Source: Lactifluus volemus (taxonomy: Eukaryota > Basidiomycota > Agaricomycetes > Russulales > Russulaceae). From it: 64,000 nucleotides of DNA. Location of the stretch: positions 155,330-219,329 of the forward strand of contig WTXI01000053.1 of assembly GCA_022376515.1 (NCBI GenBank), in the 5' to 3' direction. Below the pieces are notes generated by a model that was not told the origin of the DNA, searched no databases, and saw only the letters and a list, made by a program, of their open reading frames with translations. Every line of letters begins with the position of its first letter. Positions within the stretch are counted from its first letter, which is position 1. This document shows, piece after piece, positions 34,977-45,588 of the stretch. Position numbers and translations under genes: made by a program.

Positions 34977-37900
34977 GTGTTTTTCTCATTCCGAGCTATT
35001 GTTTCGTTTTTTCTTCACCTCCCCATCATGCCGGTTTTTTGACCACTTTTTTTGGGGTGTTTTCCCCTCACGCCACGCCATCGCGACGACTTGATAATAA
35101 TTTTCTTCTCTCTACACATAGACGATTCCTTTGTTACTCCAAGTGGGTATCCTTGTCCTACCAAACTTGTTGCCCCTGTGTACCATACGTCACGTGTTGT
35201 GTCTACGTTTGCTCTTACATGCTGTGTGTGTGATTCATATCCAATAGCGCATTTAGCTTACCCCCCTATATGCATGCACGTATCATAGACTTGTGATCGT
35301 AACGGTTATTTGCGGCCACGTTCAATTCGTGTTCCCGCGGAACGGAACAGATTCCGTAAAAGAGCCGATGATGATGATGATGAATTGATGATGATGATGA
35401 TCTATGGAAGTGAATGGGTCTTCCACTTCAGGTTCTGACGTGACGCGACCTGATTGAAATTGACTTGCGAAGAGATCGAAAAGAGGTGATGGATTGCCAT
35501 ATTACCTCTTTATTCTCCTTTCATCCCGCTTCCCTACGATACCTTACCTTACCGGGCTGTGGTGTCATGGAAAAAAAAACGGGAATGAAAATTACATAAA
35601 AACAATGGATCTGTCAAGGAATTAGATCCGTAATTGGAGATTATCAGAAGAAGCCGCCAACACCCATATTGAGTCCTTTGAGGCCGATCGTGATCCTCTT
35701 CAAGTTATTCCCAAATACCACAAATAGATCCCATCGGTCGTCCCCACCACCCCCTCTCTCTCTACTTGCACATTTAGGATCGTCCCACCCATTTCTGTTT
35801 GTTCCCCTTCTATTGGGAAATACATTAGTTCCGAATATCGTCATAAAGGGCATTTGACAGCCATGTGGGATTCTCTCATTGAAAAACTGCGGTTGCCCTA
35901 GGCACCCGCGCGGGCCGGGTCCGTCGTTATGAAGGGGGACGCGGACAACGTTCAATGACCAAGTCGTGTACAGTACAGCTGATACTTCTTTCATAACATG
36001 TTTCTGTATAAAAACGACAAAGGGGACATTTGGTCGTAACTGTTTAAAACCGTTTTTTGATATCCCCATTCGCTATTTTCCTCGTGGGACATCTATCAGG
36101 TGAGAAAAAGTTAAAAGGTGCGGGTTTTTTTTGACAGTGCTCAGACATGTTTTGTCGAAACGGATAAGGGGGAAGGGGAGATTTTTGAACCATGCGTGCC
36201 AGTTGCAGGGTTGACTACGATAAATAGAATAGAGCGCCACCCGGCGTTTGTTTTGATTCCCCCCCCTCTTTCGTCAGTCAGAAGACGCCGTTTCCGAGTT
36301 GCTGGGTAGAGCTTTTCAGGGGGGAGTGCCAGTGTGTAGCGGCGGGGGCGTGAGTTATGATCGCGCGACTTTCCGTTGCGGGTTTTCTCTAAGGTACTAT
36401 CTTTATCTCCCTTATCTGTCCTTGCGCCATGAGTTGGAGATGACTCGATGATCTTCTCAGGGTTATACTGTATATAAGTGTACTACTAACTAGTACTGAC
36501 TTTTGCATCGCGCGCTTGTATGGTAAACTGTTTAAGTCAATGGGGCAGCGTCGACCCTCCCTTATGCAGGGCGCCGGGAATTTCGGAGGCGCTAAAAACA
36601 TATACATGTAACGGTAGAATGACAAACGTTAGAACAGCGCCACGCCCAGCAACGAGGAGGGGGGGAAAGATAAAAGCACCGAATTGTTTTTATAAAAACC
36701 TTAGAAAAAAAACATTGCTTTTCGGATGCTGACTCGGGGTCCGGGCGAGGGGCGGACCCGGAGTGGCGTTTCCGAGTCGAGAAAAAAATCCAAAACGATA
36801 AAATAACATTCAAGTTGACCTCATACTCACCCTTTTGTCACCTCCGAGTCTTTGTGCTCCGAGGCACGTATAAATTGTGGAGCTCTTGGGGGGGAGGAGG
36901 GGGAAAAAAAGAAGCGACTTGGAGCGACGCAATGTCAGTGGAGACCGAAGTTTATAATAACCCGCGAATTCCACAATTGTAAAATCGATCGATGATAGGT
37001 GCCAGTGGCTATGGGGGGAGGTCATGAAATCGCCACCCTGTTGGGTTTCTTCTTTCTTTCTTTCATTTCATTTACTGCTTGTGGTTTACTGTGCTGCGCA
37101 AAGTCCGAACCTTCGGGTGTGTTCGCGTCGCGAGTAGGAAAAACGAAAAAAAAACAACGTAAACGTACGTTCGCAACACCTTGACGCATGGAGATCCCGG
37201 AACTCTTCTTCTTCTTCTCAACCCCCCCTTTCTCGGGATCCATCCCATTGTAGGTCACCGTAACAAGCCCACTAATGGGCCTTTCATACCATTGGCGATC
37301 CTAGCTCAGATCCCGCGGCCAGATCAGACCCTCCGCATCGGAGCTGTATTCGAGCGATCGACCGACGCTCCACGCCTCCCCTTCCCCCCACCTAGCCGAC
37401 GAGGTGCGGTGAAACTATCTGCTAGTGTTATCTACCCGTCAAAGCCGTAATCTACAGGACGTCCAAATGCTCCACCTCGCTTCCAGAGAGTTGAAAATGT
37501 GTCAAGTTATGACACACACGACTTGATATATTTGAAATGGGATATAACTGATATCTGTAATCTATAACTGTATGACTTTTTGTATCGCGCGCGCTCCACA
37601 CTTCGTCCGTGGCAGCGTGTCCAACGATCGTTCCTCAAAACAGGGGCGCCGCGTTCCCGCTCGGCGTCCAGGTAACGGTACATGTACGCCGTGACCCGTG
37701 AACTTTCCTAGGTTATCCGGGCATCAACATTTTTACCAACCCACGGCCTCCGCGCTCAGTGTATTGCAGTTTTTTCAGGGATGAGGTGAGGTGATGGGCA
37801 AACGTCAGGGACAAACAACAAACAGGAGAAACGATCAAAAAAAAAAAAGATATTGAAGGAACAGCTCAGAAGCGATGATACTGTATCGGTTATGCAAAGG

Positions 37901-40900
37901 GTATTTTGTGGTTATCACCTGCATGCAAATCATGGGACTTCACACACACACACACACCCGTCGAGTCGAGTTATCGTACCGAACTACCCGAGGCACTTGG
38001 CGAACCACAAACAAGGTAAGACCGGGGCTCGTACCCCGTATCCATATCCATATCCGAAGTACTGTATCATGTACATATTTGTGAATGATGCGGGGACAGC
38101 AGTGCCTCACCTCCTCCGAGATAGTATCTCAAGCGCTTAGGCGTGCAAAAACAACGTTCAAAAAACCCCTTGAAAGAAAAAGGAATTGCGGACGCGCGCG
38201 CTAAGGCCACTCGCCGATCAGCGCCACATTTTTTCCCGGGCTCAGCCGAACTCAACCCCCGCAAGTAGCGCTGCCCCGCCCCCAAGTGATACATAGGATG
38301 ATGATGATGCCCTTGCGGGGACAAGTCCATCTCTCTGATGTTATCATCCCTGCTTGGCACAAACCCAGGAGGAAAAAACTGTAAGTTACAACCGGCGTAG
38401 TACAAGCGCTGATGATGGCAGGTTACTGTAATATATCAACCCAGCCTCAGCGGTCGTTGAAGGGGCTGAGGAAACCCCTCGTCGATCGGCTTTCTAACGG
38501 AGACCGACACGCGCGAAAAGACACCATCTGCCAAAGTGAATATATATATATTGTCGTGCGAGTTGGCCTGTCGGTGATACGACCCTTCGCTGAACGTTCG
38601 AATATATCTCCATGGCACGCAAAATGGGCCGGGTTCTGGTGTCGCCATAGTTGTATAGTAGTATACTGTCTCATGTATGTCCGAATCCCACACACTCTTC
38701 CCCCTGCCAAACTTTGCCACTGTTGCACCGCATTCATGCGAAAGCGTTGGTCGATTCCCAGTCATACTTATTGTTATAACACCGAAGTGGCGCGTGGCCA
38801 CCATCGAGATAGGGATACAACCTTGCGCTGCTGTGCTCTGTGAGACAAATTTCCGGATTCAGAGTGATCTTTACTCCATCTGAACCTTATGGCAAAGCGA
38901 TCAGCGCCAATGGTGTGATTGACAGAAGAATGATATAGTAAAACACGACCGAGAGTTTATCGAACGTTTATCGTCCAGGAGTTGATAACAATCAATCATT
39001 GTCGTTATCTTCGACGCAAGCGGTTCTCAATCCGAGTTGTGTATTCATTAGATGCGAACGACGATGGAAGTTTCAAAGGAGATTGGCGACAAAACCGAAT
39101 TAATCAAAACAACGACGGACTGAGCAAAATGGTGGCCCGTCAGTGAGATTAAGAAATCATGGAAAGCAGAGGATTCAGGCCGGAAAGGCCGAGATTTATC
39201 GATTCGTCCATTAACCTTAGTAAAGCAGCTATATATCATGAATTAGCCGGGTATCAATCACGCTGCAAACTGACGCTCACAAGCCATAAACGATCTCACA
39301 CGAGCCATCGCATTGACATACGATGCGCACAAGATAAAAGTGTACGAGTTCTTTCGGAGGACGACAGGCACAAAGGCACAACGTTGTAACGCGAAAAACG
39401 TTCAGGCAAGGGCGGACTTCCCGTCCCGTCCAGGCCGGCCCGACCGACTTGACCGAGTATCCACCCACCCATGTGTGTCATTTCATTTGTCGATCGTCGA
39501 TCATGGCACCATTGTACGTCAAACCCAGGTCGAGGGGGACTGGACCCCCGGATCCAAATCGTCGATGCCCGAATTGCATTTTTATTTTACTTTTCGGCTG
39601 TATGATGGAGCGGACGATGTATGTGTGGCGGTGGTTCCTCGACTAAGGAGAACGCGTTCAATGGGTGTTTTTTTTGTCGGAGGACGCCCAGGTCTGCGAC
39701 AGCGATCGAACCAACGGGACGGCGATTTGGCAAAAACAAAAAGGTTGTCATTGTCGCTTAGGTGCCGAATTTTTGTGCTTTGGAAATATGCGCCATTTCC
39801 AGAGGTTTTCCAGAAGAAGTGGAACCTCGGAAAGCCAAACGAATGAAGAAGAGTCAGTCAGGAGACGGGGAGGGGGAAGGTGATATGAAGTCCCCCCCCC
39901 CACGTGAATAGAAGAAAGGGTTTGGTGATTAAAATCACAAGGAATGTGAGTGTGGAGGATGCGGATATGAAATCAACACCCCCCCCTTTCCAGCCCAAAG
40001 AACGGAGCTTCACTCCCACAATCTCCGTAAAAGGAAAAGAAGAGAGCGTTCCTCTCACGGCATTTCCATGCGTGCCTCTTTGGCTAGGAGATAATGTTCA
40101 GGACGCGCCTTATTGCCCTCCCCCGGCCAGATCTTGTAATGCGCAGCAGGTCCTACGCGAAATGACACGTAAATGGGACTCCTAACTCCCTTCGGTGATA
40201 TGCAACAACGGGGGCGGACATCCCCAGGGTTCACTTTTTTTGGGCCCGTATCGACGCCGCTCCATCATGATGCAACTCGTTTTCTTTTGCTCATTCCACG
40301 TCATTGTTCACTGACATTGTCGAAAGCTTTGAAAAACGGCACTTTGGAGTGTGTGTGTGGAATGAATACCCCATTGTCGGAAAATCAAACGCCTAAGGGA
40401 ATGTCTGTCTGAACAAAAACAAAATCGGGGGGGGGTCCAATATCCGAATATATTTCCCGACCTTTCATTTCGTCCAAACAGAAATTTCCGAATTCCGAAC
40501 CTCGTACTGTAGATGCTAGAAAAGTACCCAAAGATGATTCCTATTTCCTTTCCTCGGGTGGCTTCTTAACGATCTTATTTATGGATGAGAACAACTACGA
40601 CATCGTACCACCCCCATCCTCCTTCAAATTCCACATCGTTTTTTACGGTAAACGGGTCACAAAATCTGCCAGCCAAGTCAACGTTCGAAAAATTGGGTCC
40701 TTTTGCCGATTGACCATTTTATCCAATTTTTTCCCACATCCCCATTAGACCTTGCGCTCGTTTGGGCGCTGAGGCGGTAAAGTTGGCCAAGCGGGGGGCG
40801 GGGAAGCCCATATCTAGTGGATCTTGGACGTGGAGGCCCGTCTCAGTTGGAAACATTTGAACTTGACGTGCCATGGGGGGCGGCGGTATTGCCATATGTG

Positions 40901-43458
40901 GGCCTCCGCGTGAACGGCACTCTCAACAGGTCAGGCAGAGGAAGGATACTGGTTTGCCAAAAATGCGGTTTTTTTTTTCGTTTCTCTGACACACCCGCTC
41001 TGGTCGGGGAGAGGGGAGGGGGTGAGGGAGGGAGAAAAAAAAGAGAAAAAGTCTAGAACTCCAGACCCGATGAGCCAATTGCACTGTGAACGGGTGAAAA
41101 GAAGGACGGAGCGCACGACGCGCGCGCATGCATGGCAGTCGGATGCACACTTTACTGCTAATGTTACTATTTGTAACTACTGTACTTACTCTTTTCGCTC
41201 GCGGCCCCTGCCCCTTCCGCATTTCCCCTTCTTCTCCCACATGGCCAGCAATGAATCACTTCCATTTTTTCTAGCAGGTACGCAGACGAGGGCTAGAATG
41301 ACACCATCCCCCACCCAAACTTTCGGTATGAAATGATAACTTGCCAAGACGATCGTTCCGATGCATGCATGCGGCAATGTGGAAGTTGTTATTAGTCGGT
41401 TACTAGTCGTATGTGGTTTTCCCAAGTACCCGGGCGTTTTGCTTTAGTTTTTTTTTTTTTGGCTTCTATTCATGTGATTATGGGGGGTTGGTTAGAGGGT
41501 TTGTGTTGAGGGAAGCAAAGGCACGCGACGTGTCGTGTGACGAACAACTGCTAGAGAGCCACGAAGTCGCATTGCTGTATGCGGATATTGTACATGTTTG
41601 AATGAAAAACTGCGGTTCTGCTGTTCCTCGCGGAACAGCACGTCCGTGTGTTGTGCCTGGGTTGGAAAAAAGCAAGACAGGTGACATGTTTGATTTTGTT
41701 CTTGTTCGCGAAATGAAATATTAAAAATGAAAGATGAAATACTGCATCCGGCCATCCGGCAAAAAGTGGTAAAATGTGTCACTTTTGAAGGGGTGGGGAT
41801 CACATTACTGGCGAGGCGTTTGAATGAAAGTGAGGAAGGAGCCAAGCTCGTGTCGCTCCTTTCTGTCGCGAAGTTCATGAAAGGAGAGGGTGGGGGCCTG
41901 GCGCACATGATGAACGATTACAGCCCTCATCTATTGACAGGTGCCAGTTATGATCTACTGCGCACGCTTCAGACTAGGCTATGAAAGCCTCGAAGCTTGC
42001 GTGACAGGTAGCGGCAAGGGTTCTTTCAGGGCCCAACTTTGTCTTATCCTATCTCTACCCAACCAAAAGTCTACAGTGCAAGTGAGCGTCAACTTTCCAG
42101 GTCACTGGTCCCCAATATACCGAGTATGATAAATCAGGGAGAACGGGCGCTGTGCTTTGGGCGCCATGACGCAAAATCCGCCGGTTACTTACGTGAGCGT
42201 GTGAGCGAAGAAGAACCGTCAAGTTATCTGTACTGTATTGGTTTGCACTCATATCCCAAGATTGGACACGGGATAAACATAGCTTTATCCGCGTTCCACA
42301 CACTCCTAAGAATCGCCAAGAACCGGGGCTAGTTCCAGCCAAGTGCTGGCTGCGCACAGCCAAAGGCGGGAAAGAGCGCCTTTGGACATGGTTAACTTTG
42401 CATCGCATCGTATCGACGAAAAGAACGTCGTTATCTTTCTCTCAGGTCTGCCGAAGTGCAGTGATGATAACCATCCAGAACTGGTGATAATCACACGCGA
42501 AGCAGAAGGACCGATAGGTCTTCGTCCGGATCCAATTGTGCACTCTCTTCTTTAGGCCTGGCCTCTGATAAAGATAGCGCTCACATTCGAGTTTGTAGGG
42601 GAACGCGAGTACTCCGAGTAGAGTCATCGGGAATCACCCGTACTCAAGTATAGGTACGTGGGTGTACTGACTGGTACAACATGCCTCATAGCAATCACAT
42701 GTTTGGGGTAGGGAGAACCTCGGAGGATGTGTTATTTCATCCGGTGTTCTTTTTCGTTTCATTCTCCCGACTTAGAGACGAACCCTTTCCCCGCGCGCCC
42801 TAGGGAGAAGCAAAGACCAGAATTCACGATCGATGGGGCTTCTTCTGTGCTACTCGTGATTGCATACTGGCCACAAACAGATCCCGAAAAGGACCATAGG
42901 TCTCTCGGGGATATCAGTGCCATGAGGGAGCTGATCTGCGGTTCCGCCGCCTAAAATGCGCAAAGAGAAGACAAAACTGGTTTGTAGGTAATGATACCAA
43001 CAAGGATATCCCTCTAGTCATCGTCATCATCACGACGATATGTCGCGTGTGATCACGGTCATGCCATCGCGCTGCGTGGCATTCCGCGGATGTGTGACGA
43101 TTGTTTTTGTGGACACCTTCCCTAGCACTGTCGGAGATCTGCGGTTTTGGAAATGAACAGAGAGGCTGGAGGAGAGAGAGGAAAGAGCGTGTGACGGCAA
43201 ATGCCGGGTAGTGGAAGGGACCGATTTCGGCATGTGCCCCCGTGTATGACTGTCCTCAGGCTGGCCTTGCTACCGCTGCTGCCTGTGCCCATTGCCCCAT
43301 CCCTATCCATCGTATTCTGGACCGCTTTCCTCTCACTTTTAGTCGCCGTGTCTATCTCATTCTTCAAGAATCTCACAATGGTCCGTCTCATAATTCATCG
43401 AGGGGTTCGGAAAAACCCCGCTCATCTCCGCCCATCTTTGGTAGTCTCGGAGCTCCAG
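34977..43458 (+). other. Gene desert of about 8.5 kb
   Basis: I found no exon chain, domain or RNA gene on either strand. The stretch is marked by frequent homopolymers (A, T, G and C runs of 8-12), a (GAT)n microsatellite at 35368-35401, a (CA)n run near 37942-37956, and an 8-bp-stem hairpin at about 41625-41645 (GCTGTTCC/GGAACAGC). No tRNA-like A/B box pair was seen. The end of the interval may contain the first exon of DCN1. Confidence 0.5.
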
Positions 43459-44620
43459 AAAAGATGGCGACATTAGAGAGTTTGTCAAACTCACTGGAGC
43501 TACGTATGTCATGCTCTTTTGTTTTTATTGTTTCCCATGTGGTACTCTTTTATCAAAATAACAATCGTTTCCTCTCAGTGTGCGAGAGGCCAAGCGTTAT
43601 CTTGATAAACATCGGCACCTAGACAGCGCGATGGAAGCGTACATGAATGGCAGGGAGAACATGACACCGGCCCCAGGCCAGCTTGAGAAAGTGTTCAATC
43701 AATATAAGGGTGTGCAAAATCCGTGCTCGTTCTATCGTTGAATCTGTGTTGAGCTCTCCTACTTCCCTCTGCCCTACTAGACCGTGATGATGAGGATATA
43801 ACTGTGGATGGTACTCTCAACCTGTGTAGTGACCTCGGCCTAGATCCCGAGGACGTCGTCCTCCTCGCGGTCGCCTACGAACTTCAGTCTCCACGCGTCG
43901 GTCGATGGAAAAAATCGGGTTGGGTACAAGGATGGAGAGGGCTCGGGTGAGTAACACAAACTCTCACACACAATATCCGTGTTTTCCCTTTCTACCTTTG
44001 TTCTAAATCCAAGTTCGGCGACCTTCCCCCCCAACACAGCGTCGATTCCTTCGAAGGCATGAAAACCGCGATACCCCGTTTGCGCAAGAGACTCGGCTCG
44101 GATCCTGAATACTTTCGCCGCGTTTACCTCTATACCTTTGACTTTGCGAGGTCAGAGGGTCAGCGGAGCCTCGGCATCGACATTGCCCTCGCTTTTTGGA
44201 GTTTGTTGCTTCCGCATGGTCTCAAGGGCGGCGCACTCCGCCCACAAGACGGAAATGGGGATGATCCTATGAAGGGGGACGGCGGTTGGACGGAAGAGCA
44301 CACCCAACTTTGGTACGACTTTTTGAACGAGAAGAACATCAAGGGTGTCAGTAAGGACACGTGGGCGATGGTTCGTTTCTCTCTCTCACACACACTCTCC
44401 GTTCACGGGTGAGGAACTGTTTGTAGTTTCTTGATTTCCTTCGCACGATAGACGCCAAGTTTGAAACCCATGACATGGAGGGTACGTTTTTACCCCATCT
44501 GTGCGAGCGCTCCGTGTTTTCTTATGACGGGACTTTGTCACCCCTGCAGGCGCATGGCCGTCGACGATAGATGAATTTGTAGAGTGGGCACGGAAGCGCC
44601 TAAAGCCGCAGGGCTCATAG
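43459..44620 (+). CDS. DCN1: DCN1-like NEDD8 ligase (cullin neddylation), start exon unresolved
   Basis: Scaffold-type E3 that promotes transfer of NEDD8/Rub1 from Ubc12 to cullins. Exons: 43459-43503, 43579-43709, 43781-43946, 44040-44370, 44427-44481, 44550-44620. Domain order: UBA-like N-terminus (GDIREFVKLTGAT, then VREAKRYLDKHRHLDSAMEA), then the PONY/DCUN1 domain with LCSDLGLDPEDVVLLAVAYE, GWVQGWRGLG, LYLYTFDFARSEGQRSLGID, LAFWSLLLP, NIKGVSKDTWAMF, FLDFLRTID and the acidic-pocket tail WPSTIDEFVEWA. The final exon ends at TAG 44618. The first exon listed enters at an acceptor at 43458 and needs a 2-nt carry-over, so a short upstream coding exon with the ATG must lie before it; I could not fix it. 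Confidence 0.9.
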
Positions 44621-44951
44621 GGAGATAATATCATATCTCGAAATCGATTTGTTGTTGTACGACCCTCTCGCTCGCACGTTTATAGCCCCTTCTGGGATGG
44701 ATGATGATTGTTTTTGAAATCTGTAAACCTGAGTTTTCTCACGTCGCGTTGTTTGTGCAAACGGCTCTTTGTCGTGCTATACCCACAAGTCACTTTTTCT
44801 CTCATGTGATGTCAACCACCACCGATTTGTACCTGAACGGCTTTTTGGTGTATTTGTTGGAAATGTCGCTGTCAAATTGACATTTCATGCCAGATTGGTG
44901 ATAGCTTGATCAGTCCTGATCGTCATCTTGTTGACTCTGTGTTACAAGTAG

Positions 44952-45569
44952 CTACATGTGGTCTAGTACTACTTTACTGGTTATACGAATAACGCCCCAG
45001 ATGCGGGTCAATAAGTTATGGGTATTAATTTGTTTTTCAAAGAGCTTTCGAGTTTCCCCCGATACTGAAGGCAGAAACGACGACTCTTTTATCACGGAAA
45101 GGCGCAGTTGACCACTGGACACAGCGACGGCCGCCATGACGCTCGCCGCGTCACTAAACGGTAACAAGTTGTGTTTCATATAACAGAAAAAAAAAATCAA
45201 AACCTTTCCTTGATCTCTCCTTTTTTTTTGGTTTAAATGGTGGGGAACAGTACTGTACCTTGGACTGCTAGCGCGTACTATACACTCTGTACCCGAATCG
45301 GCCACCCAGAGCACGTCGAGGTATGTATGGGAAAGTGCGACACCGAACGATTGTGCGAGTGCTTCTTGAAGGGCACGTCGAATTAGTAGAGAGTCGGCTG
45401 AGGGCGGAGAGATGGAGAAGCGAATGTAGTGGTGCGTTTGTACGAGTCGTCTTGGTTGGCTCATCGATGTCTTTGTGAGAGATCGATCAGTCATGTGATT
45501 GACGCGTCCCCCCAACACGCGTTCCCGTTCAACTTGTCTGCTAGTTGTGAAAACTTGGTCCATTCTCAT
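44952..45569 (-). CDS. RNase P/MRP subunit, Rpp14/Pop5 family
   Basis: Protein subunit of the tRNA- and rRNA-processing ribonucleoproteins RNase P/MRP. Minus-strand exons: up to 45259 from a start at 45569, 45563 or more likely 45464 (MSQPRRLVQTHHYIRF), then 45153-44952. Family-like pattern: HHYIRFSISPP, LLIRRALQEALAQSFGVALS, TYLDVLWVADSGTECIVRAS, and after the intron DAASVMAAVAVSSGQLRLSV and IKESSFLP. This fits the alpha-beta fold of Rpp14/Pop5. The intron 45258-45154 is 105 bp, a multiple of three without stops, so the gene also reads as one uninterrupted frame; the intron segment is low-complexity (FFFCY), favouring removal. The tail after SSFLP is not conserved-looking and may be shortened by another intron. 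The gene is head to head with the SprT gene. Confidence 0.75.
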   Translation of the reverse strand: MRMDQVFTTSRQVERERVLGGRVNHMTDRSLTKTSMSQPRRLVQTHHYIRFSISPPSADSLLIRRALQEALAQSFGVALSHTYLDVLWVADSGTECIVRASSPRYSTVPHHLNQKKRRDQGKVLIFFFCYMKHNLLPFSDAASVMAAVAVSSGQLRLSVIKESSFLPSVSGETRKLFEKQINTHNLLTRIWGVIRITSKVVLDHM

Positions 45570-45588
45570 TTTCCATTCTAACCCGTAG
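45465..45588. promoter_or_regulatory. Short divergent intergenic region between the Rpp14-like and SprT genes
   Basis: If the Rpp14-like protein starts at 45464, 124 bp separate the two opposite start codons; with the upstream ATGs the gap falls to 19-25 bp. Either way the two genes must share a very compact bidirectional promoter. No TATA box is evident. Confidence 0.5.

Noticed and set aside
35368..35401. GATGATGAT repeat considered as CRISPR-like array
   Set aside because: Simple trinucleotide repeat without spacers, in a eukaryotic genome.
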